Source of the DNA: Pelomyxa schiedti
Taxonomy: Eukaryota > Evosea > Pelobiontida > Pelomyxidae
Assembly: GCA_020536535.1 (NCBI GenBank)
Contig: JAHLWZ010000605.1
Coordinates: 1-64,000, forward strand
Direction: 5' to 3'
DNA: 64,000 bases
Shown: one piece after another, positions 1 through 9,978 of the stretch
How positions within the stretch are numbered: position 1 is the first letter of the stretch
Layout of the letters: each line of letters starts with the position of its first letter
Made by a program: the position numbers and the translations under genes
Notes under the pieces: model-generated
Seen by the model: only the letters and a program-made list of their open reading frames with translations
Databases searched by the model: none
Told to the model about the DNA's origin: nothing

Positions 1-244
1 GCTTCAGCTTGCAGGAAAGACATCAGCAACTGCACGAAAGAAAGCCATAACTGACTGGGCTACACGAACTGGAAACATTGAAACTACAAAAAAGGCTGTG
101 GCTCTTATCAAAAAAAGGCAATCCCAAGCTGTACCTCAGCCCCAACCACGTAAACACAAACCTTCATCCTCACAGGCAGCACCAATTCCAAAGGAGTCTG
201 CCACTGAACCTCTGCCAAAACGACCCCGACAGCAAAAGCCATGA
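1..244 (+). CDS. C-terminal end of an unidentified gene (5' end outside window)
   Basis: An open frame enters from the left edge (codons in phase from base 2) and stops with TGA at 242-244, giving about 80 residues. The tail is basic and low in complexity: an Ala/Lys/Thr segment (AGKTSATARKKAITDW), then Pro/Gln/Ser/Lys-rich sequence ending LPKRPRQQKP, which resembles a nuclear-localisation-type cluster. I recognise no family. It may be the end of a host gene next to the piggyBac remnant, because a TTAA lies at 259-262, just after its stop. It could also be part of the mobile element or chance coding. No intron signals are visible in this short stretch. Confidence 0.4.
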   Translation, partial: LQLAGKTSATARKKAITDWATRTGNIETTKKAVALIKKRQSQAVPQPQPRKHKPSSSQAAPIPKESATEPLPKRPRQQKP

Positions 245-320
245 GAAGTCAGTCCGACTTAACAGATTTCGCAGAACGGTACAATCTGTTGAGTGGTGTC
301 AAAAAACGCGGAAATTGGAT

Positions 321-1567
321 TTATTTGAGCCCCAATAATGTGCAGAATGTTGTCTTAGTTGCGGGGTTGTCGAACTTCTTTACATTCCAACTATTTACAA
401 AAGCCGTACCAAAGAGACCATTGAAGAACACTCTGAGCCACCATCTGTTGAATCTCAGTTGTAGATCCACCTTTTCCCGGCTAGCATTGAGCACATCACA
501 GCAGCTATGATATCGGTTGTATTCCTCTACACAGTTAGGTATCTTGGCCTTTATGGGGTCTCCACGTCGGTGTGTGGTATGAGGTTGCACAGTCTCATTG
601 TGCACACCGGAGAGCACATAAACCGGCTTGTGGTCTTTCCAGGTTGTGGCAGCAAAACCAACCCCCTTTGTGGTACATAGTGAGGGATGTTCCCCTTGGA
701 GCTGTGGCAGGTATATGTTCACGCATGTGGCAAAATATATTCAGTAACAATGCTACACCATGTTTTTTTTGCTTGCTTTGTCTTGGGAATTTTTTGGCTT
801 CTCCCCAGTGTTGGTGGCACTGACTTTGGCAAATACACAGACACCATACTGATCAACAGCCATCTTGATCTAAGTGCCACATCGGATGGGTTTCTTTGGA
901 GACCGTTTTTTTGCATGGATGCCTGCACTGTTCCCCTTTAACCATCCCTTCGTCAATGTTTACATGAACTCCAGACACCCACACCTTGTTCACTCGACTT
1001 GTGAAACGCTGGAATTCTCTCTGGAGCTTGAATGCCTTGTCTGTCTTCTCTGCAGCAGAAAATTCTGTGTAGTCATCAAGATGCAAGTACTTTTTCATCT
1101 GATAGAATCGAAATCTGGTCATCCCAGAGGTCTTGACAGCTTGTTGTGCATAAAGCTTGTGATCCCAATATCCAGTGTATACACATGGTAGCCTCACTTG
1201 AGACATGAATAGAAGCACACCAAAGAACTTCTTTACTTCTGCTGAGCTAGTGGGATGCCATGCGTGAGTTAAATGCTGTTTTGCATAGTGATTAGTCTGT
1301 ATGACAATCTGGTCCCACCAAGCCTCTGGCCAAAATAAGCATAGGAGTGCATATGAAGATGATGGAGAGTCGTGCTCATGCAGCCACTTGTGCCACACTT
1401 GTTGCGGTTGTATCAGGGAAAGTGGGCTCCTGTTGGTACATCGTCATGTGTTCCCATGGTGCCACAAGTATTAATTTTTGATCACTGCCAACATCCTCCA
1501 CATCTTCATCCATGACAGATGCCAGACCCTCTTCCGCGTCAGTATACCCACACTCCTCGTCCCCCAT
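321..1567 (-). pseudogene. Decayed piggyBac-family transposase
   Basis: On the minus strand, three broken frames in order match a piggyBac (DDE_Tnp_1_7) transposase. An acidic N-terminus (1567-1376) is followed by a core at 1398-853 with WWDQIVIQTNHYAKQH, the conserved AEVKKFFGVLLFMSQVRLP stretch and the first catalytic Asp in HVNIDEGMVKGE. A C-terminal block at 722-321 has TTWKDHKPVYVLSGVHN, a CVEEYNRYHSCCDVLN motif (the YNxxMxGVDxxD equivalent with the final Asp) and WWLRVFFNGLFG. The frame changes near 1376-1398 and again around 860-720. The stretch that should carry the second catalytic Asp is scrambled or missing, so the enzyme is most likely dead. In an intron-rich genome some breaks could be introns, but no good splice sites explain the middle loss. 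Confidence 0.75.
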
Positions 1568-1695
1568 GTCCTTTTAGTGTTTGTTTACTTGATGGCTAGT
1601 AACTTTCCTTTTATCTCCCCACACCACGTAGCTTTTAGCTGTGCAGTGCACAGCCTGCCTAAAAGAGACAAGGATACATCTAACCAACACCGATC

Positions 1696-1775
1696 CATCG
1701 CGATTCCTCGCGGTTCACTGCGGTTAATACGGAGTTCATCGCGATGCACCGCGATTAAATCAGCTTCCGCGATGG
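1696..1775. repeat. Cluster of CGCG-centred short repeats, probably subterminal in the transposon
   Basis: CATCGCGAT occurs at 1696-1704 and again at 1737-1745. Related copies are CTCGCGGTT (about 1708), CTGCGGTT (about 1718), ACCGCGATT (1748) and TCCGCGATGG (1766). The cluster lies between the putative TTAACCC edge and the transposase start, where transposase-binding subterminal repeats are expected. It is distinctly GC-rich compared with flanking DNA. Confidence 0.45.
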
Positions 1776-1820
1776 AACTCGATTGTCCCCGGTGATTTAG
1801 GATTTGAGCTAAAGGGTTAA

Positions 1821-1834
1821 TGGTAACGTTACCA
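1821..1834. other. Perfect 14-bp palindrome beside the TTAA
   Basis: TGGTAACGTTACCA equals its own reverse complement and starts immediately after the TTAA at 1817-1820. It lies on the side expected to be host DNA. It could be a protein-binding site or a chance palindrome. The rest of 1835-2066 has no coding signal and should contain the promoter and 5' UTR of the ribophorin I gene. Confidence 0.4.
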
Positions 1835-2066
1835 TCAGAACAAAGTGTTGTGTGCTCTCTGCCAGAAAGGAAAGAAGCCCGTGTGGCCAAATCGGATCAT
1901 TCGATGAAGCATTCGGGGAGTACTTTCCAGAGCTGAAGGTCATCTGAGAAAGAATTGATGGGTTCTGAGTTGACTTGACTCCCTAAAACAGTTGCCTGCC
2001 TTTTTTTTCCTCTTCTTTCTTCATTTTTGTTTCGTTATTCGATTTTTTTTGGGGGTGGACCGACAC

Positions 2067-4517
2067 ATGGAGATCTGTCGATGTGGTAGACGTGTGGGTG
2101 TTCTGGTGTCGTTCGTAGTCGGAATCTTGTTGTTGGCAATGAGTGCCAATGGCGAAATTGTCAACCTCCGAGTTCATCGCGAAATTGACATCGGTGCCCA
2201 TTTGGCTGTTCATGCGATGCAACTCGAATTTAAGAACCAGGTTTGTCCGCTTCCTTTGTGGTTTTGTTGTTTTGTGTTTTTTTTTTTTTGGATGCTGAAC
2301 TGAGGCTTTGGAAAGGGTGAAGCTGAGGTGTCTACCTACGATTGTGTCATTCCAGCATCCATCAAGGACAACCTTATCTTTCTGGAGGCCAAGTCCGTGC
2401 CTGAACAAAAACAAGAAGAAAATGCACCCCCTGCGACAAATTTACCCGTTCAGGAGCCTATTGAAGACGAAATGTGTGCTCAAGATTGGTGATGTTAACC
2501 TCATATTTTCAAAAGGAAGAACGCTGTTTACACCATCACACTGGAGCACCCTGTTGCCGCAAATGCTACATGCACTTTGAACATTGTACTGGCCTATTCC
2601 CATTTGTTAACCCCTGTCCCAAAGGAAACCAAGCAAGTACTGTTCCATAACTTCAATGGTAAAATGACAATCAGTTGTAGAATGAGAATCAATTCATCGA
2701 GTACAAGGATAATCACTATTTCTATTCACCTTATTTCACCAACTTGGTGGTTACAAATGTGAAACTGCCTGAAAACTCCAAGTACTCAGTTCCCACAGTA
2801 GTAATGAGATAGTTAAAAATAAATTAGGGCAATTAGACGCACAGACCCCAAACCCTCCCAAGCTGAGGTGACGTTTTCCCGTACCTTAATGTATATGAAT
2901 CAAATTACCAACTAAAAAACAACAGAACAACACAATTATGTACGGCCCATTTGAGGCGATAGCACCCTTCTCATTTGAGGAACTACTAGTTCACTTCCCA
3001 AGCAATGCACTTCTTATCACAGTCACACGGTACCTCATAAAATACTTTTTTCCCTGCTAATCATGGAAGTCTTGAGCGTGATATTGAAGTGTCGCATTGG
3101 GGCAATGTTGCCATTGAAGAACGTTATTGGGTACGCCATGATGGTGCTGAGCTCAAAGGTGCCTTCAGTAGATACGAGTTACAACGAAATTCCAAGGGGT
3201 CTCCTCTAGCCTTCCCCTACTTCCTACTGGTGAACTCAACGTTCATTTTTGGTTTGTGTTCACGGCACCCAAACAGGAACTTCCAAGGGAAGCCTTTGGT
3301 ATCTACTATCGTGACGAAGTTGGTAACATCTCTACGTCAGAGGTGTTGCCCTCTGATACGGGCATTTCACTTCAGCTGGTCCCCAGGTTCCCCCTGTTTG
3401 GCGGGTGGCAAGTCTCTTTCACCGTTGGCTACAACTTGCCACTCTCTTCAGTTGTCCGAAAGAGCAGTTCTTCAATGGGTTCATACAGACTCGAATCTCA
3501 TATGCTTTCAAACATCCAACTCGTGGTGGTGGACCATGTTGTGACAAATGTTATTTTGCCTGAGGGTTCATCGTAAGTATCTTCTTTCTGAGGCGGAACA
3601 TTCTGAAACCAATACAGACAACCTGTTGCTAAAACGTCTGTGAAGTCACTTCTACACAATGTGTCATATCATAAATCATATCTTGACACTGTCGGAAGAC
3701 CAGTACTGACTGCTGAAGCTCATAATATTTATCCTCAGTATGGAGCAAGTGTCATCCAGGTCAGTTTTTTTGGTCTATGACATCCACAAATGTTTATTCT
3801 GTTAGGTTGATTACCGGTTCTCAAAAATAGCAATGCTCCAAGAGCCACTGTTACTCATGGCTGGATTCTTTACTCTGTTTGTATTTATCATGGCACTTTC
3901 TCGTTTGGATTTCCGAGTTTCTAAGTGGGCAATTACCCAAACACCGTTATGAGAACTTTCTTATGTGGTTTTCCGCAGTGTTTCCATTGTCGACAAAGAT
4001 ACACTGACTGAAAAGTGTTTGCAAGAGTTTTATGTATTGTGTGACGCCTTCGACTCTCTCTCTGCAAGTGTTGTTGCCAGTTCACAACAGTATTCTCCAC
4101 CTATATGTTCATAGGATTTTAACTTGTTGAAAGACCCGACTCCAAGGACACCAAACAAAAGTTCAGTTCCGAACTCTCTGATACTCTCTCTAGAATGGAA
4201 AAGGTTCTTTTTTTTTTTTCTTTGTTCTGTTACCCACCGGCAAGTAGATTTTGAGCAAGGTTGCCCTTCATGACAGACATCTTGCCAACCACATTAGGGA
4301 AGTTGTAGCCAAGGTTTAGTCACTTTATTGGTTGTTCCTGCTAACCTTTCCACAGCAAAAAGAGAGGAAAACTGCACTTGAGTTTGTGGCCTCTTCCAAG
4401 GTTGCCGGCCCGTAGCTTTAAATGTTCTAAAACAACTATAGGGTCGTGCAACAACGAAGAAGCAATTGCAAAAGATTGAAGCGGAAGTCAGCCAGCGACT
4501 GTCGACTATTTTCTCAT
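2067..4517 (+). CDS. OST1: Ribophorin I / OST1, oligosaccharyltransferase subunit 1
   Basis: This is an ER membrane subunit of the oligosaccharyltransferase complex, which N-glycosylates nascent proteins beside the translocon. The ATG at 2067 opens a signal peptide (hydrophobic [20 protein letters not shown]), chosen because the frame upstream is a poly-pyrimidine leader. Later exons carry family landmarks in order: [89 protein letters not shown] and LDTVGRPVL. Near 3830-3915 comes the transmembrane block [21 protein letters not shown], then coiled sequence ending QRLSTIFS with a TGA at 4515-4517. At least eight short introns interrupt it. It converges on the SPC12 gene, which also serves the ER. 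Internal exon edges are approximate. Confidence 0.92.
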
Positions 4518-4616
4518 GAAAAAAACAAATAAAATAAAAATAAAAACAAACAGAGTTATTATCCATTTTGTTCTTTTGAAGAGTGTACAAGTTTCTAATG
4601 TCGTGACTCAATCTCT

Positions 4617-5062
4617 TCACTTGATAGGAAGTAAAGAGGGTGTCTTCTGAAAATCGGCCACGAAGGTACACAAACCTAGGGAAAAAAAGTGAGACTGTGC
4701 AAAAAAAGGGGAATACGAGAGTGAAGAACGCACGAGGAGTGATACTGCAAGGCCCACAAGCACAACAAAAATGGTGAGTCTGAAATCTTGCTGGAAGAAT
4801 CCTGCCAGCCAGCCAACCACCTTGCCAACGTAAGTAACAATGCCAAATCCACGTGCTTCAATGGCACACAACAACAGAAAAATTGCAGGGAAAAATGCGG
4901 AGGGTCAACTGAAAAAAAAAAAGTCTGGCTTGGTTGGGGTTGTGTTACCCCAAATGATATCAAAATGATCTTGAATATGAATTCGGCTTGCTCCTGGCCC
5001 TTGAAGTCCATTTCTGTCTTCATCAGCCCCGTCCACCACTCGTTTAGCCGACTCACCATCAT
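4617..5062 (-). CDS. SPCS1: Signal peptidase complex subunit 1 (SPC12/SPCS1)
   Basis: This is a small two-span ER membrane subunit of signal peptidase. The minus-strand start MMVSRLNEWWTGLMKTEMDF is followed by KGQEQAEFIFKIILISFG, matching the family pattern (M-D-[YF]-K-G-Q-x-x-A-E then a hydrophobic span). After an intron with a T-rich acceptor comes VTYVGKVVGWLAGFF, then QQDFRLTIFVVLVGLAVSLLV, the second span and its short loop. The first intron begins at GTAACACAACC. Its acceptor is not resolved: the obvious CAG gives a stop, so a slightly later AG must be used. The 3' end (stop at 4617, or a further intron near 4690) is also uncertain. The gene is 3'-to-3' with ribophorin I and divergent from the gene at 5319. 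Confidence 0.72.
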
Positions 5063-5318
5063 TTTTTTGATGATTATGGAAACACCCTACCTTCTTCTGG
5101 CTGTGAGATTCATTGCCCGATGCGTATCATCCAGGTGATTAGTGGCAAAATCTTAGACAACTGGACCTTCTGGGGTCTCCTTTTCGTTCGCCTTTCCTCC
5201 TCTGGTCCAAGAATAGCTGCAATTGCGGTTACATGCCAAACGAAAATCTTCCACTTAATTCTGAGAGAAAAACTGATCTTGGGCATTTTTGATAAAAAAA
5301 AAAGGGAAAGTCAGTTAG

Positions 5319-6307
5319 ATGGCGGACGACGACTACCCCATCGAAGCGTGATCTGGGCGGAACTGCGACAGCTCGCGGCCTCTTCTGGAGGACACCAAGA
5401 AGCCTACATCTGTCGCCGTTGTTGTTGCCGAGGCCCCGCCAGCAGTAGAAGAAGAGGCTGCGGCTGTTGAGGAGAAAGTGAAACAAGCGTCTGTCGGACA
5501 GCCCATGTCTTCCAGTGACAAGAAGGGCATCATTGTTTCTATTCTCACTTTGTGCCTGTCCATCCCTGCTCTGGTAAATTCCCTCTAGTTCGAGATCCGT
5601 CGTTTCTAAGATCTGTGTTTCAGGTGGGCAGCTGATGTTGGCCTCTACTCGTACGCCTTATTCCTTCCGTTTTGTTTGCGGTGTAACCGTAACTCAAAAC
5701 AGGTCTGCACGGCACTGGGGATTGCTTCCTCAGCTGCAGCGGACGAGTTTGCCCATGCTCTCACTTTCGGATTTACGCTGGGTAACTCAAACAAAGCTCT
5801 GCGCTGTAATCTAACAAGTGTCTAGCCCTCCTCACAGGAATCGCACAGTTCGTTTTTTGGAAGGCGTCGGCAAGAAAGTTGGGATCCCACCTCACTCGCT
5901 ATGGCCCTTTTTACTTGTGCTGCATCTCCGTACCCCTCGTGATGGCGGATCTCACCAGACACGTTCTACAGGACTCTGGAATTTGGCCGGCTCCTTATTC
6001 TAACCAATACCGGTATGTTAGAGTGTATTCCTCATTAATGCTAACATCCGTACAGCCCAGGCTGCGACTCCGAAAATGTGACATGCCTGTCAGCAATTGG
6101 GTGGTTCTTCACGATTTTCTGTACTTGGAGTGGCTATGTACACACCCACTCTTAAATGCTTTCCCTTCACAGTTCCTTATGTATTAACCTTTCGTCTTTC
6201 TCTTCTCAACATAGACTTGCCTCATTTGGGGTGTTTTGTGGCTCGCTCAAATACACCTCAAAGTCGCTCTGATCTACAGGAAAATCAAGAACAAACCAAT
6301 GAACTAG
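5319..6307 (+). CDS. Conserved multispan membrane protein of unknown function
   Basis: The start MADDDYPIEA is followed by an in-frame stop unless a 24-nt GT-AG intron (5348-5371) is removed. Removing it gives a continuous acidic Ala/Glu/Val-rich N-terminus. Then come several hydrophobic segments: GIIVSILTLCLSIPAL, a second span around LGIASSAAADEFAHALTFGF, LALLTGIAQFVFWKASARKL, GPFYLCCISVPLVMADLTRH with VLQDSGIW, CLSAIGWFFTIFCTWSGY, and a last span CLIWGVLWLAQIHLKVALIY ending RKIKNKPMN. The block around PLVMADLTRHVLQD looks strongly conserved, of the kind shared among protist membrane proteins, but I cannot name the family. It shares a 256-bp divergent upstream region with SPC12. Confidence 0.7.
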
Positions 6308-6674
6308 AGCCCGCTCTATTTCATTTGGTGACAAGGTGGCGTTACCGGGTAGGGAGTGGAACACCTGGGCGTGTGGTGCCGGTTATCTCTGGGGAGTTTG
6401 GAAGCTGTGGAAAGTGATGCGGGGAGGTGGTAAATCCACCTATGGACACCCTCCTTGCTGATGATGAGCTGCTTTCTTCTCTCCTCTGTGGCTGTTGTGC
6501 CACTTCACCCACGATGTACCCTCTTTGCCCTTTTAACAACCACCCGTTTCTGTGTTGTTTGCTTTTTTTAAAAAAAAAAAATCTGGCTGGAACGCTCCCT
6601 TTTCTTCACCAAATTGGAAAAACCCCACGGAACGACCGAAACGGTACCACCAGTAAACAAAAGAAGAACCAAAA
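6308..6674. other. Intergenic region between two plus-strand genes
   Basis: Holds the 3' UTR of the membrane-protein gene and the promoter and 5' UTR of the LRR-kinase gene. A 10-A run lies near 6571-6580. Open frames occur on both strands but show no conserved sequence. No RNA gene was recognised. Confidence 0.5.
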
Positions 6675-9600
6675 ATGAGCACAGCCGCCGCACCCCCTGC
6701 GGCCACAACGACCACAACGGCTACTACTAGTACGACGAGTACGAGTAGCAGCAGCGGGGGCACGGGCACGGGGAGGGCCAGGGAGCCGGCGTGGGGGGGA
6801 GCGTGGGACGAGGACGACGACCCGGCGGTGGCGACGGAGAAGCTAAGAGCGTTTAGGGAGGAGCTCCTGGCAAAGGACCCTCGCACTACTAAAACTCTGC
6901 AGAGTAATTTTGTTTGTTTGTTTTTATTATCTTGTATTTTTTTTTTTTTTCTTTTATGTCGGCCGTTTTTTTATTTGAAGTTGCACTAATAATGGAAAGA
7001 GGATGAGCAAAAACTCCCTGAGATTCCACCTGAGATATCCAGACTAACAAATTTGGAGGACTTGAGCAGTAATAGCCCCTTTCTCCAAGCTGTTTGATCC
7101 TGAAACTTATTAAATATCTTTTCAGTAAGTTCCAATAATCTTGTGGCACTACCCAAAGAGCTATCCTGTCTCACTCGCCTAAGGGACTTTTGGGGTATGA
7201 TTTACATTTGAAGTGCATTTATTATTTACTGTATTGTAGCCTGCGCCAACTACATCGAGGATATCCCGGAACAAATAAGCGTTCTTACTAGACTGCAAGA
7301 GATAAATTGTGTGAAGCTGTTCCAGGTTTCACGCTTTAACTTTTTACAGTGGGAGGAAACAAGTTAACTGCAATCCCGAGTTGCATTTCCTGCCTCACTC
7401 GATTGGAGAAACTATGGTGTATGTTCTACCTCCTGTTGCCAAAAAAAAAAACTGAAATTCGACCTTACAGTATGGAATAATTCTATTACTGAAATACCGA
7501 ATCATCTTAGTTGTCTCGTCAGACTGGAGACTTTAGAAAGTAGTTGACATTGGGAAAAAACCTCGCCTCACTAATAAAAAGTATATGGGAATTCTCTGAC
7601 ACGAATTTCTTCTGGAATATCGTCATTAACAGCCCTTGAGGAGTTAATATGTATATCTTCCCATTTTATGAGGTCACTCACAAGGTCAAGTGAATGACAA
7701 CAAGTTGACAAAATTACCAGAGGAGATCTCCGGTCTGACAAAACTCAAACATCTGTCATGTATGGGGAAAAAAAAAAAAAACCAAGTCCAATAAACTCTT
7801 CCAACTTCACAGTATATGGAAATGCCCTCCAATCCCTGCCTAATAGCATTAGTCGCCTTACATCTCTGAGGCAGCTACAGTGTATGGAAGTATTCCACCT
7901 CGAGGGTGGATGTGACTATGAATAATCTCCAAACATGATTACAGTGTTTAAGAATCGCCTTCGTGTGTTGCCAATGATGTCTACACTGACTCGTCTGAGA
8001 GAACTTAACCCTGAGAGTACTGGGGATGGCCTCTCAAGTATGCATTACCTTCATTTCTCTGTTTTGATGTAGTCAGTTTGGGAGAATCCATTGCCAAAGG
8101 AAATTCTTCAGTGCAATATACTCTCAGACTTGTGGCGCCTCATTGCTGCCTTACCGGCTACCGAAGAGGTAGGGGTAACACCTGTCATAGCCCCATCTGA
8201 TGCAGAATGCACGTATACAATGTAAGGAACTTGCGCTAATTCTTTCCCTCAGGGCAATTGCGAGATCTGACACAAATTTTGGAAAACTCGAAGCGAGAGC
8301 TGGAAAGCACGAAACGGGAACTAGAACAAGGACGTAGGATCTGCTCTGATCAAGCACGAGAAATCAACAGATTGGACACAAGCAACAACAGACTTAGTAG
8401 CGAAAATAAATCACTTCAAACAGCTCTTGAAACATCAGTCTCTGTCTGTACCAAGTGCGTCAGTATTATGAAAGACATTCATGATAGTGCTCTGCAAACA
8501 GGCATTTACAGACGCTATCAATTACTTCCTTGATAAGTTAAAAAAAAAAAAAAAACCAGGAATCTTTATATCTAAACCTGTACCCGCACCTCCTAGTTTA
8601 CTGAATTTTGTGTGGGCAGGCAAACACAATTCCCCGGAATATGTTCCTGTGGCTGAAAAGCCAGGGGGAGTATCTCCGGGGGCAATATATGAAAAGAAGC
8701 CTACTTGCTTGAAGCCACATCAAGGTTTCAGAATAGATTGTAGAACAACCATTTAAAAATGAATAAATGAAATATAGGAAAGCGTTGGCTGGGGAAAGTT
8801 AGCAATCGCCCTCGCTATACAGTGTATGAGAAAATATCGTCTGATATGCTGCAATTCTTTGGTGTATGTGGCCCTAAGGCACGACTTGCCACTCTTCCAG
8901 TACTGAACCCTTTCACTATGAACCATGAATGGGCAAAGGAGATTGCCAAAACCGAGCCCAAAGCCACTTTCTTTATGTCCAAGTGGATTGACGGTTATAC
9001 TGACATTGGACAACCATTTATTGATGCTATAATAACAACCGGGTCAACTCCAACTGATATCGCAATCAGTTCCGATGGTAGCACCAAATCATTGCCATTA
9101 CGCGGCTTTATGAGGGCCGCAGCCGTCACTAAATTTGTTGCTGACACTGACTTCCTTGGAGGATCCGGCAAAAATGCAGGCTACGTTATACGCAATGAAA
9201 ACGGCAAGCAGTATGCCCAGTTTGTGAAAATTGACACTGGGGAAGCGTTCTCTTTCAGAGATACAACAAATATCGAGAGCGCAAAGAACCTAAGGCATTC
9301 TCAAGACATTTGCATCGCGAACGGAGCTACGAGGAACATTCTTTTCACACAGCTTAACGCAGAGCAGAAAACGGAGTTCCTTCAGACCATGGCCCAGATT
9401 ATAACAGCCCCAGCCTCGGTTTTCGAACTCTTGGTACACCGGGAGGAGAAATTCAAACCGGCATTCCTGGATTCTGAAGTAATTACCCTGACAGACATGC
9501 TGAAAGAGCGGCAGCGCCTTATGATTACCCTGTATGGGCAAGACATTGCAAAGTACCTGGAGGCCCTACAGCTAGCGGCCACTTTACACACGCAAGATAC

Positions 9601-9814
9601 AATCCAAAAGACTGAGGCCAGTCAAAACCTACAGGAAACCATCGACAGCGTCAGAGCCGTACTTGAGAAGGCCATAGCATCAGCAACCACGAGTACGGAT
9701 TCACAACCACCCGTGGCCCCCTCTCCCACAATTCCTCCCAAGGTAGCCACACCACCAACCACTTCTTCGGCTTCGTCTTCGTCTTCCGCAGCTGCCCCTC
9801 CGAAACGGAATTGA
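6675..9814 (+). CDS. LRR / coiled-coil protein fused to a bacterial-type kinase-like domain
   Basis: A low-complexity Thr/Ser N-terminus (MSTAAAPPAATTTTT) leads into about nine or ten leucine-rich repeats between about 7010 and 8150, of the form LPxxIxxLTxLxxL (for example KLTKLPEEISGLTKLKHL and ALQSLPNSISRLTSLRQL). Nearly every repeat sits on its own exon. A charged coiled coil follows (8258-8500). The C-terminal module runs from about 8640: a glycine loop GGVSPGAIYE, a possible lysine strand GKRWLGKVS joined across a 53-nt intron (8725-8777), CGPKARLATLP, FFMSKWIDGY, DTDFLGGSGKNAGYVI and FVKIDTGEAFSF. It ends in a Ser/Pro/Ala tail with PPKRN. The D-x-x-GG-x-x-x-N plus KIDxG arrangement resembles HipA/PI3K-like kinase folds known in Legionella-type effectors and other intracellular bacteria. 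Kinase activity is inferred. The last exon is long and intron-free, unlike the rest. Confidence 0.75.
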
Positions 9815-9978
9815 TTGACACCCACTTGAACGACACACTTTTTCCAGCAGCTTCTTTGGCATCCACAAATCAAAAAACCACATTCTAATAATCAAACAAA
9901 AAAAAAAAAAACGGAGCAAAGAACTCCCTCGACTACTCCTTCTTCTTCTTCGAATCATTCCCAAAAAACAAAACAAAG

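Larger units (their letters stand above)
321..1820. mobile_element. piggyBac-type element remnant, one edge recognisable
   Basis: The transposase remnant reads right to left, so its upstream terminus should lie beyond 1567. At 1817-1820 there is a TTAA which, read on the minus strand, continues as TTAACCCTTTAGC. piggyBac-family ends characteristically start with CCC after the TTAA target. The opposite end is not certain. The nearest TTAA at low coordinates (259-262) is not followed by CCC, so that end is either eroded or outside the window. Confidence 0.5.

Noticed and set aside
853-1398. Functional transposase gene with introns
   Set aside because: The frame changes lack good GT-AG sites and the segment with the second catalytic Asp is not recoverable, so it is called a remnant.
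1585-1890. Minus-strand 101-residue frame upstream of the transposase
   Set aside because: It spans the CGCG repeat cluster and the proposed transposon edge and shows no conserved sequence.
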